Positions 53,744-62,937 of a stretch of 64,000 nt of DNA are shown here, one piece after another; position 1 is the first letter of the stretch; each line of letters opens with the position of its first letter. The translations under genes were made by a program, and so were the position numbers. The stretch comes from M55B112 sp964539395. Lineage in GTDB: Bacteria; Bacteroidota; Bacteroidia; Bacteroidales; GCA-2748055. Below the pieces are notes generated by a model. It was not told the origin of the DNA. It worked only from the letters and a program-made list of their open reading frames with translations, and made no database searches. Location of the stretch: positions 1 to 64,000 of the forward strand of contig CAZIIU010000012.1 of assembly GCA_964539395.1 (NCBI GenBank), given 5' to 3'.

Positions 53744-55402
53744 ATGATGAAAATTGCATTGGCACAACTGAATTTTATTGTTGGAGATATTGAAGGTAAC
53801 AGTAAGAAAATCCTCCATTCTATTAAGCGTTCACAGAATGAAGGAGCAGATCTTATCATTTTTTCAGAATTGGCGATTTGTGGATACCCGCCACTGGATT
53901 TGCTGGAAAGAGAATCTTTTGTGGAGTCATGCGTTATCGCCATTAAAGATATCGCCCGCCAGGTTACAGGCGATACCGGAGTTATCATCGGGGGCCCGGA
54001 ATTCAATACAAATGAAGAAGGAAAACTCCTTTATAACAGTGCCTGGTTTCTTCATCATGGAAAAATAAAAGGGGCATTCAGAAAATCTTTGTTACCTACC
54101 TACGATATTTTCGATGAATACAGGTACTTCGAACCCAATAAGGAGTTTAAGATTCTGGAATTCCGAGGAAAGAAAATAGCCGTTACAATCTGTGAGGATC
54201 TCTGGGATGACCAGCCAATGGAGAACAGGTTTTCAAGAAGCAGACTTTATACAAGGCAGCCACTGGAGCAGTTGATGAAATGGACCCCTGAATGTGTAAT
54301 TAATATCGCTGCATCGCCCTTCTCCTCAAAAAAACTGGAGATAAAGCGACAGATATTCTCAAATAAAGCACGAAAACATAATGTGCCGGTATTCATGGTT
54401 AACCAGGTGGGAGCGAATACAGAATTAATTTTTGAAGGTGGATCCATGATCACATCTCCGGACGGTTCAGTTTATCATCAATTTAAATTCTTTAGCGAAG
54501 ACCATTTTGTTGCTGACCTGGGTGATGTTATAACTCAAAAAGGGGGGGGGACGGATAAAAATTTCGACAGGATCGGCATGACCCATGATGCTCTGGTACT
54601 TGGGGTAAGTGAATATTTTTGTAAATCAGGATTCACCAAAGCAACGCTCGGGCTGTCGGGGGGAATCGACTCAGCGGTCACCCTGGCCATTGCAGTTAAG
54701 GCAATTGGAAACAATAACCTCCATGTACTGCTTATGCCATCTCAGTTTTCCTCTGAACACAGCGTGACCGATTCAGTGACTTTGGCTGAAAAAACCGGTG
54801 TAAAATATCATATACTCTCCATCAAAGATATTTTCAATCTTACAAGGAAGATACTACAGCCTGTATTCGGTGATAAACAGGAAAATGTAGCCGAGGAGAA
54901 TATCCAGTCCAGGATCCGGGCAACACTTCTGATGGCTCTGTCCAACAAACATGGACACATCCTTCTGAATACCAGTAATAAAAGTGAAACTGCTGTGGGA
55001 TACGGAACACTTTACGGAGATATGGCCGGCGGACTTTCAGTGCTCGGGGACGTCTATAAAACGGATGTGTATGCACTTGCCCGATATATTAACCGGCAGG
55101 ATATCATCATTCCGGTTAACATTATCAATAAGCCTCCATCTGCTGAACTCAGACCCGGGCAATTTGACTCAGATTCCCTTCCGGATTATGAGATACTTGA
55201 TAAGATACTGGAATTGTATATTGAAAAGCAGCTCTCCGCGGATCAGATCGTACTTGAAGGGTTTGAGAAAGCAGTTGTCGAACGCACCGTCAGAATGGTC
55301 AATGCAAACGAATACAAGCGGTACCAGACTCCTCCCATTCTGCGTATATCCTCGAAAGCATTTGGTGTCGGAAGGCGGATCCCGATTGTAGGTAAGTATT
55401 AG
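53744..55402 (+). CDS. nadE: Glutamine-dependent NAD+ synthetase
   Basis: A 552-residue two-domain enzyme. The N-terminal nitrilase-like glutaminase (residues about 1-260) has the catalytic Glu in 'IIFSELAICGYPPLDLL', Lys in 'RKSLLPTYDIFDE' and Cys in 'AVTICEDLW'. The C-terminal synthetase has the pyrophosphatase P-loop 'LGLSGGIDSAVTLAIAV' and 'NTSNKSETAVGYGTLYGDMAGGLSV'. It converts nicotinic acid adenine dinucleotide to NAD. A run of nine G (after five A) at about 54537-54550 lies in frame inside the coding region. Start may be either of two adjacent ATG codons. Confidence 0.97.
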   Translation: MMKIALAQLNFIVGDIEGNSKKILHSIKRSQNEGADLIIFSELAICGYPPLDLLERESFVESCVIAIKDIARQVTGDTGVIIGGPEFNTNEEGKLLYNSAWFLHHGKIKGAFRKSLLPTYDIFDEYRYFEPNKEFKILEFRGKKIAVTICEDLWDDQPMENRFSRSRLYTRQPLEQLMKWTPECVINIAASPFSSKKLEIKRQIFSNKARKHNVPVFMVNQVGANTELIFEGGSMITSPDGSVYHQFKFFSEDHFVADLGDVITQKGGGTDKNFDRIGMTHDALVLGVSEYFCKSGFTKATLGLSGGIDSAVTLAIAVKAIGNNNLHVLLMPSQFSSEHSVTDSVTLAEKTGVKYHILSIKDIFNLTRKILQPVFGDKQENVAEENIQSRIRATLLMALSNKHGHILLNTSNKSETAVGYGTLYGDMAGGLSVLGDVYKTDVYALARYINRQDIIIPVNIINKPPSAELRPGQFDSDSLPDYEILDKILELYIEKQLSADQIVLEGFEKAVVERTVRMVNANEYKRYQTPPILRISSKAFGVGRRIPIVGKY

Positions 55403-55485
55403 GTCGATTTCTTTGTTTTTTTGAAGAGAATAGATAAAAATTAGCTATTTTCGCATGTTACTCAACACAAAACACTTATAAGGGT

Positions 55486-56187
55486 ATGCAGGAGAAGAGT
55501 TATAATGCTGATAACTGCATTGATAATCCAAAATCGGTTTTTAATGTTCTGACTCCAAAAGAGAAGGAATTTCTTAAACAAAACTATACATGTGCCTTTT
55601 ATAAAAAAGGTGAAATGATTTTTAAGGAGGGTGATAAGCCCATCGGACTGATGAGTCTTTCAGAGGGCAAGGTCAAGATCTTCAAGGAGGGGGTTGGTGG
55701 AAGGGAACAGATCGTTCGCATGGCAAAACCAGTGGGGTTCATTGGCTACAGGGCACTGTTTGCTGACGAAAACCATACAGCCACCGGGGTTGCCATTGAG
55801 GACTCGGTTGCCTGTATTATAGATAAGGACAGCCTCTACAAAGTCATGCGCAGCAATCCTGAACTCGCCATCAGCATTGTTAAATCTTTTGCAACCGAAC
55901 TGGGATTTTCAAACCAGAGAACGGTCACGCTCACTCAAAAACATATCCGGGGCAGACTGGCTGAATCGTTGATCTTCCTGAAGGATACATATGGATACGA
56001 GGGTGATGAGAAGACCATTAAGATCTACCTGTCAAGGGAAGATGTTGCCAACCTCTCCAATATGACCACCTCCAATGCGATACGCACGCTCTCATCATTT
56101 GCACAGGAGGGAATTATTTCCATCGACGGTAGAAAAATCAAGATTCTTGATCTGCAAAAGCTGGAAAGGATAAGTGATCTTGGTTAA
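55486..56187 (+). CDS. Crp/Fnr family transcriptional regulator
   Basis: A 233-residue regulator. The cyclic-nucleotide-like sensor domain (about 20-140) shows 'GEMIFKEGDKPIGLMSLSEGKVKIFKEG', and the C-terminal winged helix (about 165-225) has 'LSREDVANLSNMTTSNAIRTL', the recognition helix. No Fnr-type Cys cluster: Cys residues are not in the N-terminal spacing required for an iron-sulfur sensor. The ligand is unknown. Located between nadE and the acyltransferase gene, both on the same strand. Confidence 0.9.
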   Translation: MQEKSYNADNCIDNPKSVFNVLTPKEKEFLKQNYTCAFYKKGEMIFKEGDKPIGLMSLSEGKVKIFKEGVGGREQIVRMAKPVGFIGYRALFADENHTATGVAIEDSVACIIDKDSLYKVMRSNPELAISIVKSFATELGFSNQRTVTLTQKHIRGRLAESLIFLKDTYGYEGDEKTIKIYLSREDVANLSNMTTSNAIRTLSSFAQEGIISIDGRKIKILDLQKLERISDLG

Positions 56188-56219
56188 AGATCCGGTCCTC
56201 CCTCCAGTAAAAAGACATC

Positions 56220-57140
56220 ATGAAGTATCTGGGTTACATCATTATCTCCGCAATCCTGCGAATGCTTGCAATATTGCCTTCACGAATTCTATATCTGAAG
56301 GCAGATGCCCTCAGTTTTGTCTTGAATCATATTGCCGGCTACCGTAAAGAAGTGATTACCTCCAATCTTAAACAATCCTTTCCCGGAATTTCGCAAAAAG
56401 AGGTAATCTCTCTCAGGAGTAACTTTTACAGACATCTGGCGGACTTAATTGTTGAAATCGCTGTGATTCAGTATTATCCAAAGTCAAGGCTCAAAAAGAT
56501 GTTTAATTTTGACAATCCGGAAGTGCTGGAGAAGTTTTGTACTGAAGGAAGGCATGTAATTGTTATTACCGGGCACTACAACAACTGGGAATGGTCCTCG
56601 CCACTCTCCTATACATTCAGAAACCAGTTTATTGGTGTATACCGACCGCTCCGCAACGTCTATTTCGACAGGTCCTACAAAAAATCAAGAACCCGTTTCG
56701 GTGCCGAAGCTGTACCAATGGGCAGCATTGGAAGAAAGCTCATTGAATATTCCAGGAAGAATATTCCAACGATCACGGGAGTAATCGGAGACCAGCGTCC
56801 GATGAAAACCCATGTTCAATACTGGACAGAGTTTTTAAATCATACTACCGGCTTTTTCACCGGAAGTGAAAAACTGGCGAAAAAATTTGATGCAGTAGTT
56901 TTATACGGACGAATTCGAAAAATAAAAAGGGGGCAGTACAGTTCAACTTTTGAAGTCATCACCGATAACTCTGCCACCGCTGCTCCTGATGAGATTATTG
57001 AAAAATTCGTAAGATTGCTTGAAAAAGATATCAATAATGAGCCCGCATACTGGCTCTGGAGTCACAACAGATGGAGATTCAGTTATGAGGATTGGTTAGC
57101 ATCAAATCCTGCTCCGCCTTCAAGGGGTCCTTCAGCTTAA
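56220..57140 (+). CDS. Lysophospholipid/lipid A acyltransferase (LpxL/HtrB family)
   Basis: A 306-residue membrane-associated acyltransferase. The N-terminal hydrophobic region (about 3-20) is followed by the HX4D/E signature 'VITGHYNNWEWSSPLSY' (His-Tyr-Asn-Asn-Trp-Glu), then 'FIGVYRPLRNVYFDR' and 'VIGDQRPMKTHVQYWTEFLNHTTGFFTG', all usual for LpxL-type lipid A secondary acyltransferases. It probably adds a second acyl chain to lipid A. The gene lies 32 bases after the Crp-like regulator gene. Confidence 0.9.
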   Translation: MKYLGYIIISAILRMLAILPSRILYLKADALSFVLNHIAGYRKEVITSNLKQSFPGISQKEVISLRSNFYRHLADLIVEIAVIQYYPKSRLKKMFNFDNPEVLEKFCTEGRHVIVITGHYNNWEWSSPLSYTFRNQFIGVYRPLRNVYFDRSYKKSRTRFGAEAVPMGSIGRKLIEYSRKNIPTITGVIGDQRPMKTHVQYWTEFLNHTTGFFTGSEKLAKKFDAVVLYGRIRKIKRGQYSSTFEVITDNSATAAPDEIIEKFVRLLEKDINNEPAYWLWSHNRWRFSYEDWLASNPAPPSRGPSA

Positions 57141-57233
57141 ATTGTTTTAACCCGACATTCTGTTGTGATTCCGTCGGATAAATAACCAGGAATCCGGTCG
57201 TGGAATCATAATCGAAAAATACGAGCACCCCAT

Positions 57234-59693
57234 CTACTCCATAATATATATACGCTTTACACGCTCCGGAATACCGGTAAGTACTTCATAAACAATTGTT
57301 CCCAGTTTTTCGGCCATTGCTGAAACAGTACAGTTCCTTCCAAATAGCTCAACCTGATCCCCAACCCCGGCTTTAATACCTGTAATATCGAGCATGGTCA
57401 TGTCCATACAGATATGTCCTATGGTAGGAGCAAATTCACCATTCAGGAAAAATGAATAGTTACCGTTTCCAAGGTGCCTGTTGATACCATCAGCATAGCC
57501 AACAGGGATCGTGGCGATCCTTGACGGACGCTTTACAACACCGCTGCGTCCGTATCCTACTGCCTCCCCCGGAGCGACATCCCTGATCTGGGATATGATG
57601 GTCCTGAATGCACTTACCGGTTCCAGCTTTCTCTTTGTACCCTGTCCATACAGGCCAATCCCGATTCTGACCATATCCATCTGCAATTCCGGAAAACGCT
57701 CAATACCTGAAGTATTTAATGCATGCAGCAACACGCTGTCTCCCACAATCGGTTTTAGCAGTCCGGCCATCTTCCGCAGCTTAGCAACCTGCATCCTGGT
57801 AAAATCATCAAGTGACGGATCATCGCTTCCGACAAGGTGTGTAAACATACTTTTTACCTTAATCTCACTGGCAGAAAGCTGTCCGGAAAGCCACTGTAAA
57901 TCCTTTTCTTCAAATCCAAGGCGGTGCATACCTGTATCAAGTTTAATATGAACAGGTTGTCCGGACAATCCCAAATAACGGCAATCTTTCAGCAATCTTT
58001 CCAGTCCCTCCCTGTTGTAAATTTCTGGTTCCAGGCGATTTTCCAAAACTTTTTTGTAGTCACCGGGGTCGGTATTCATTACCATTACAGGAAGCTGAAC
58101 CCCGGATTTTCTGAGTCTGATTCCTTCATCGGGGAACGCTACTGCCAGGTAATCAATTTTCTCATGCTGAAGGAACCCCGCAATCTCATGCGACCCCGCC
58201 CCGTATGATAGGGCTTTCACCATTACCATCACTCTGGTAGAGGGTTTCAGCAGTGAACGGAAATAATTCAGGTTGTTTACCATCTCACTGATATTGATCT
58301 CCAATACCGTTTTATGGAATTGCAATTGCAACTGCCTGGTAATATCCTCGAAGTGAAATTTTCTTGCACCTTTGATCAGCACTGCTGCATGTTCAATCTC
58401 CTTCGGATCGAATTCCCTGATAAACGACTTTGTATCAGGAAAGAACTTAGTATCGACCGGAAACAGGTCTCTTTGTCCGGAGATACTGTTCCCAATACAA
58501 AAAACACGATGCACATCTTTAAATCTCAACAATCCGGCAACCTCCAGGTAAAGTACCCTGTCCTGCAGTCCGCTCTGGTAAAGGTCTGAAAGGATAACCA
58601 TCCTCTTAGCGTGGCTTTGCTGTTGCATCAACACATCCAATGCAACCTTCAGACCCGCCAGATCTGAATTGTAGACATCGCTGACAAGTGTGGAGCCAAA
58701 AACTCCCTTAAGTGTTTCAAGTCTCATTTCAACCGGCTCGAGCATCTGAAGCAGTTGGTCGATCCTGCTAAAGGCTATACCCAGCTCTTTCATCACTACA
58801 ATGCAGTGGACCAGGTTTTCAACGGAAGCATCATCAGAAAATGGCAAAATAAAGCTATAACAATCCTGCCCCGTAACCATTTCCAACATCCTCCGGCTAT
58901 TTTCTGTTGTGGATATCTTACAACGATAAAGGGCTTCTCCTTCCAATGCCCAGCTAATTTTCTCTGCCCCCAGATCATGCAGGTAATCACCTGTTCTTAT
59001 TTCATCAACAAATGTATCCGACCTGAACACCAGTTTCCCGCTATGTCGAAAAAGTTGAAGTTTTTCCTTCAGTTTAACCCTGTCTGAACTAAAATTCTCC
59101 CGGTGTGCTGGTCCGATATTTGTCAGAATTCCAATATCGGGCATGATCATCTTCTCGAGTTTTGCCATCTCACCTGGAAGAGAAATACCAGCCTCAATAA
59201 CAGCTATCCTGTAACGGTCTGACAATTGCCAGAGTGATAAGGGAACACCAAGCTGTGAATTGTAACTGCGCGGACTTCTGACTACACTCATTTCATGCTG
59301 AAGCATTTGGGACAACCACTCCTTTACAATCGTCTTCCCGTTGCTGCCTGTAATGCCAATAACCCTGCCATGAAATTTTTTTCGCCGCTCAGCTGCCAGG
59401 GACTGAAGTGCGGAGAGAGAATCTTTGACAATGCAAAATGTAGCATCCTCCGGAAAATCACTTTGAGGTTTCCTGTCGGCAAGAAAGCTGCGAACACCCC
59501 TCTCGTAGAGCTCCCTGATATAATCGTTCCCATCGTGCCGCTCTCCCCTGATTGCAATAAACATGACATTATCAATACCAGGTAGCGACCTGCTGTCCGT
59601 TGCCAGGTGTCCAACTAACCGGTCCGCATCGCCCAGTATGGACCCATTTGTAATCATAGCCACCTGGCGGATTGTCAAAGCTTCACGTATCAT
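57234..59693 (-). CDS. Bifunctional MurF ligase / alanine racemase
   Basis: An 819-residue fusion that makes D-alanine and adds the D-Ala-D-Ala dipeptide to the peptidoglycan precursor. The MurF half (about 1-450) has the ATP loop 'VIGITGSNGKTIVKEWL' (residues 111-121), 'SYNSQLGVPLSLW' and 'LVSDVYNSDLAGLKVALD'. The racemase half (about 455-819) has the PLP Lys493 in 'VMVKALSYGAGS' and the catalytic Tyr motif 'GEAVGYGRSG'. This fusion is common in Bacteroidota. Only one base separates it from the tdk stop. Confidence 0.95.
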   Translation of the reverse strand: MIREALTIRQVAMITNGSILGDADRLVGHLATDSRSLPGIDNVMFIAIRGERHDGNDYIRELYERGVRSFLADRKPQSDFPEDATFCIVKDSLSALQSLAAERRKKFHGRVIGITGSNGKTIVKEWLSQMLQHEMSVVRSPRSYNSQLGVPLSLWQLSDRYRIAVIEAGISLPGEMAKLEKMIMPDIGILTNIGPAHRENFSSDRVKLKEKLQLFRHSGKLVFRSDTFVDEIRTGDYLHDLGAEKISWALEGEALYRCKISTTENSRRMLEMVTGQDCYSFILPFSDDASVENLVHCIVVMKELGIAFSRIDQLLQMLEPVEMRLETLKGVFGSTLVSDVYNSDLAGLKVALDVLMQQQSHAKRMVILSDLYQSGLQDRVLYLEVAGLLRFKDVHRVFCIGNSISGQRDLFPVDTKFFPDTKSFIREFDPKEIEHAAVLIKGARKFHFEDITRQLQLQFHKTVLEINISEMVNNLNYFRSLLKPSTRVMVMVKALSYGAGSHEIAGFLQHEKIDYLAVAFPDEGIRLRKSGVQLPVMVMNTDPGDYKKVLENRLEPEIYNREGLERLLKDCRYLGLSGQPVHIKLDTGMHRLGFEEKDLQWLSGQLSASEIKVKSMFTHLVGSDDPSLDDFTRMQVAKLRKMAGLLKPIVGDSVLLHALNTSGIERFPELQMDMVRIGIGLYGQGTKRKLEPVSAFRTIISQIRDVAPGEAVGYGRSGVVKRPSRIATIPVGYADGINRHLGNGNYSFFLNGEFAPTIGHICMDMTMLDITGIKAGVGDQVELFGRNCTVSAMAEKLGTIVYEVLTGIPERVKRIYIME

Positions 59694-59694
59694 T

Positions 59695-60288
59695 TTATTG
59701 CCCTTTAGTATTCTTTTCCATCTCTATGTGGAAGCATTTTCGGCAGAGGGGCTCATACAACTCCGTTTCACCAATTAATACCAGCTTATCTTCGTCTGAC
59801 TTCCTGTGTGAATGGCTGGCCAGGCTGCCACATCGAACACAGATCGCATGCACTTTTGTAACATATTCAGCAGTCGCCAGCAAAAAGGGAATCGGACCGA
59901 AAGGCTTTCCCCGGAAATCCATGTCCAATCCGGCAACAATTATTCGTAAACCATTATTTGCAAGTTGATTACAGACATCTATAAGCCCCTGATCAAAGAA
60001 CTGGGCCTCATCAATTCCAACAACATCCACATCTCCGGAGAGCAACAGGATACTCTGGGCTGAATCTACCGGGGTTGAACGGATGCTATTCTCATCGTGC
60101 GAAACCACCTCCTCAGCTGAAAAACGAATATCGACCTTCGGTTTGAATATCTCAACACGCAAACGGGCGAACTCAGCCCGTTTAAGTCTGCGAATCAACT
60201 CCTCGGTTTTACCTGAAAACATGGAACCACAAATTACCTCGATCCACCCGCCCTTATTCGAACCCTTTATGGTATCTTCCAGAAACAT
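59695..60288 (-). CDS. tdk: Thymidine kinase
   Basis: A 197-residue type II thymidine kinase phosphorylating thymidine in the salvage pathway. P-loop 'GSMFSGKT' at residues 21-28, 'VDVVGIDEAQFFDQG' with the catalytic Glu region, and a C-terminal zinc ribbon with Cys in 'AICVRCGSLASHSHR' and 'YEPLCRKCF'. The TMP-binding 'GLDMDFRGKPFGP' is also seen. It is co-transcribed with murF-alr. Confidence 0.96.
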   Translation of the reverse strand: MFLEDTIKGSNKGGWIEVICGSMFSGKTEELIRRLKRAEFARLRVEIFKPKVDIRFSAEEVVSHDENSIRSTPVDSAQSILLLSGDVDVVGIDEAQFFDQGLIDVCNQLANNGLRIIVAGLDMDFRGKPFGPIPFLLATAEYVTKVHAICVRCGSLASHSHRKSDEDKLVLIGETELYEPLCRKCFHIEMEKNTKGQ

Positions 60289-60335
60289 GCAAAATAATCT
60301 TAATAACTCTTTACTGTCTTCTTTGGTTAATATTG

Positions 60336-60343
60336 TAACTTTG
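60336..60343 (+). promoter_or_regulatory. Putative -7 box upstream of the conserved hypothetical/rsmI genes
   Basis: TAACTTTG followed by C is a good TAnnTTTG match on the plus strand, 199 bases before the ATG at 60542. A TTTG upstream is only 10 bases away, so the -33 assignment is unclear. Confidence 0.35.
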
Positions 60344-60541
60344 CCACCGGTATTATTACGTTAATTCATTGAAAAATCTAATATTGTTGTATTGTTTTAA
60401 ACTGATACCATGGAATCTTCATATTTTCGATTGCCTTTTTATAACAAGCATACATGAGGATTTCTTTATAAATGGTCGACCAGCAGCAATCTCTCCCTAA
60501 ACTGTGCGTTAATTAAAAAAAGCAAAAATGAAATTTGAACC

Positions 60542-61345
60542 ATGGAAATCAAACATACCATTGAAATATTGACTAAAGATATACAAGATATAGAAAAACT
60601 TGTCCAAAACCTTAACAAATATCCTTCGCCACCCATAATTGAAATCGACCTGGCCAAGGCAAAACTCCGAAATGTATATGAATTGCTTTCGATGATCTCA
60701 GCAGATCTTAAAAAGGACTATGGAGATAGAAAGGCAGCTATCCAGGCAGAACATGATGACATGCAGGACAGGAGGGAAAACCGTCCTGAGAAGCTTGTGA
60801 ATCAGCAGTTTGCAAGTCCGGCTCTGGAACACCCTGAAAAGAGAGAGAATGAACCAGTAGCGGAACCTGGAAAGGAAGATGTTTTAACAGATAATAAGGA
60901 TGCTGCCTCTGAACACAAAAGTGATAGCGGAAAACAAGAGAATGAAGAGATTGACAAAATTCCGCAGCAGGAACCAGTTCCTGAAAAATTCAGGGAAGAG
61001 GTAAAAAAAGCCTCTATTATCGCAGAAAAATTTGCGGCAAATAAAAGTCTCAATGAGAAGATTGCGCCAGGTAAAACAACCGATCTGTCTTCAAAACTAA
61101 CCGCTGAACCAATTGAATCAGTCAAAAGAAACATCGGCATAAATGACAGGTTTCTGATCATCCGCGAACTGCTTAACGGCGATAATGAGGGATACAACGA
61201 ACTTGTAAAACAGCTTGACGCATGCACGGGGTTTGACCAGGCATACGGACTGCTCGAAAAAAACTTTCCTGATAAAATGGACCATGAAGGAGTGGAACTG
61301 CTGATAAGATTATCGCGCAGAAGATTTCTCTCAAAAAATGTCTAA
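60542..61345 (+). CDS. Conserved hypothetical protein with C-terminal conserved helical domain
   Basis: A 267-residue protein. The N-terminus (1-60) is helical; residues about 85-165 are a Glu/Pro/Lys/Asp-rich low-complexity linker; the last 75 residues carry the compact motif 'IGINDRFLIIRELLNGDNEG', 'LDACTGFDQAYGLLEKNF' and 'LLIRLSRRRF', a pattern I associate with uncharacterised Bacteroidota proteins. No signal or membrane segment. It overlaps rsmI by eight bases, so translation is likely coupled. Function unknown. Confidence 0.7.
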   Translation: MEIKHTIEILTKDIQDIEKLVQNLNKYPSPPIIEIDLAKAKLRNVYELLSMISADLKKDYGDRKAAIQAEHDDMQDRRENRPEKLVNQQFASPALEHPEKRENEPVAEPGKEDVLTDNKDAASEHKSDSGKQENEEIDKIPQQEPVPEKFREEVKKASIIAEKFAANKSLNEKIAPGKTTDLSSKLTAEPIESVKRNIGINDRFLIIRELLNGDNEGYNELVKQLDACTGFDQAYGLLEKNFPDKMDHEGVELLIRLSRRRFLSKNV

Positions 61346-62012
61346 ATTATACCTAATACCCACCCCGATTGGTAACCTGGAAGATATCACCCTCAGAGCC
61401 ATCAGGATCCTGGGAGAGATTGATCTGGTTTTAGCAGAGGACACCAGAAAAACCAGTTTCCTGCTGAAGCATTTAAAGATCAGTAAGCCGATCCGTTCTT
61501 ACCACAGTTTTAATGAACATAAGACGCTTCAGGATATTGTGGAACAAATTGGCAAAAGCATGTCAGCCGCACTTGTTACCGATGCAGGTACACCTGGAAT
61601 ATCCGATCCGGGCTTCCTTCTCGTGAGGGAATGCATCAGAAACGGGATCGAAGTGGAGTGTCTGCCCGGTGCAACGGCATTAATACCGGCACTTGTGAAT
61701 TCCGGACTTCCTTCAGAAAAATTTGTTTTTGAAGGCTTTCTGCCTCACAAGAAGGGACGACAAAAAAGACTGACTTTACTCCGCGATGAACCCAGAACAA
61801 TGGTGTTCTATGAGTCACCATACCGGCTTAAAAAAACCCTGGAGGAGTTTGCTCTTCACTTTGGTGGTGAAAGAGAGGCATCCGTGTCACGGGAGCTCAC
61901 CAAGATCCACGAAGAGACTATTCGCGGCTCAATCTCGGAACTGATCGGTTACTATACCACCCATCCCCTGAAAGGCGAATTCGTAATCGTTATCGCCGGT
62001 AAAAACGAATAG
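61338..62012 (+). CDS. rsmI: 16S rRNA (cytidine-1402-2'-O)-methyltransferase RsmI
   Basis: A 224-residue tetrapyrrole-methylase-fold enzyme that methylates C1402 of 16S rRNA. The start 'LYLIPTPIGNLEDITLRAI' is the signature; 'VLAEDTRKTSFLLKHL', 'SAALVTDAGTPGISDPGF', 'CLPGATALIPALVNSGLP' and 'MVFYESPYRLKKTLEEFALHFG' follow, with 'VSRELTKIHEET' near the end. Its start codon lies inside the upstream hypothetical gene. Confidence 0.96.
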   Translation: MSKLYLIPTPIGNLEDITLRAIRILGEIDLVLAEDTRKTSFLLKHLKISKPIRSYHSFNEHKTLQDIVEQIGKSMSAALVTDAGTPGISDPGFLLVRECIRNGIEVECLPGATALIPALVNSGLPSEKFVFEGFLPHKKGRQKRLTLLRDEPRTMVFYESPYRLKKTLEEFALHFGGEREASVSRELTKIHEETIRGSISELIGYYTTHPLKGEFVIVIAGKNE

Positions 62013-62065
62013 TTTTTCAATATTATAATACTTATATGTCTTTTATTGTTCGTTTTCGAACGCTT

Positions 62066-62095
62066 ACTATACGTTTTCGTTCATTTTTGTATAGT
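62066..62095. promoter_or_regulatory. Inverted repeat ACTATAC/GTATAGT upstream of the WMT-repeat gene
   Basis: ACTATAC (62066-62072) and GTATAGT (62089-62095) are separated by 16 bases that include CGTTTTCG; another CGTTTTCG lies just upstream inside GTTCGTTTTCGAAC. It may be an operator in the AT-rich leader, about 100 bases before the gene. Confidence 0.35.
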
Positions 62096-62198
62096 GATTA
62101 ATGAACAAATTATTTCTTTATATGTTTATTTATTAGTTCTTTATAATTATTGGCACATTTTGTGTAAAACTATTAGCAAACAAAAAAAAAAGAATACA

Positions 62199-62828
62199 AT
62201 GAAAACAATGATCGACACAAAAATGAGAAGTAAGGTACTGGTAACAATAGTATTTCTTACCATGGCAAGTACTGCCGGCTACGGACAGGGACTGCTTATT
62301 GAAAAAGCAGCCAAACTGTTTAATAATGCATTTAATCCAAAATCTGAATCAGCTTTGCAGTTTTCAAATGCCAATTACGTGCCTGTTGTAGGTGACAGCT
62401 ACGATTTTAACATGGTTAATCTCTTTGACCCGGGAATGAAAGAGATTGAAGTAAGCGAGGGATTTGAAGCAGATATACTTATAAGCTTCCATGCAAACAG
62501 TGTGGATGTAAGTTTCGAAGATAAACTTTATACCGAATCCTGGATGACTGAGCAGTTCATCAATGAACTGGATGAGAATGTTGTTGTTGAGCCCTGGATG
62601 ACTGAAGAATTATATGAAGAACTGGAGACCGTTGAAGTTGAATCGTGGATGACTGAGCCCCTGGTGAATGAAAAAGGGCTGGAAACAGAAGGCTGGATGC
62701 TTAAAGAGTTTAAGTCGTCGGTAAAGGAAAATGGAATTACAGTTGAGGATTGGATGACCAACCCGTTATATACTTCTGTAAAAGGATCCGGTGAAGTGGA
62801 AGGTTGGATGACAACCCTATTGAGGTAG
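62199..62828 (+). CDS. Secreted protein with six WMT-motif repeats, unknown
   Basis: A 209-residue protein starting at the ATG at 62199, which gives a signal peptide (KVLVTIVFLTMASTAGYGQ, about residues 12-31). The mature N-terminal part (about 32-110) is a strand-rich region ('VPVVGDSYDFNMVNLF'). Residues 113-209 hold six copies of a WMT motif (E-x-W-M-T-x-x-[LF] type, Trp at 115, 133, 150, 166, 185 and 203), spaced 16-19 residues, each preceded by Glu/Val/Asp-rich sequence. The fourth copy reads WML. It is a tandem motif without a recognised domain. A terminator follows. Confidence 0.7.
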   Translation: MKTMIDTKMRSKVLVTIVFLTMASTAGYGQGLLIEKAAKLFNNAFNPKSESALQFSNANYVPVVGDSYDFNMVNLFDPGMKEIEVSEGFEADILISFHANSVDVSFEDKLYTESWMTEQFINELDENVVVEPWMTEELYEELETVEVESWMTEPLVNEKGLETEGWMLKEFKSSVKENGITVEDWMTNPLYTSVKGSGEVEGWMTTLLR

Positions 62829-62880
62829 AAGTTAATAAGTCCGATCATATCATTGTTCCCTCATCCCGCCATATAATCTC

Positions 62881-62909
62881 ACGGCCGGTCTCAATATTGA
62901 GCCGGCCGT
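62881..62909. terminator. Bidirectional terminator between WMT-repeat gene and dnaB
   Basis: ACGGCCGG (62881-62888) pairs with CCGGCCGT (62902-62909); the interior CTCAATATTGAG is itself a 12-base palindrome. The stem is followed by TTTACATTT. It lies between two convergent gene ends. Confidence 0.7.
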
Positions 62910-62937
62910 TTACATTTACCTTACATCAGCATTTACC

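Noticed and set aside
57234..59693. MurF-alanine racemase fusion as a novelty
   Set aside because: This fusion is widespread in Bacteroidota; it is a lineage marker, not a new system.
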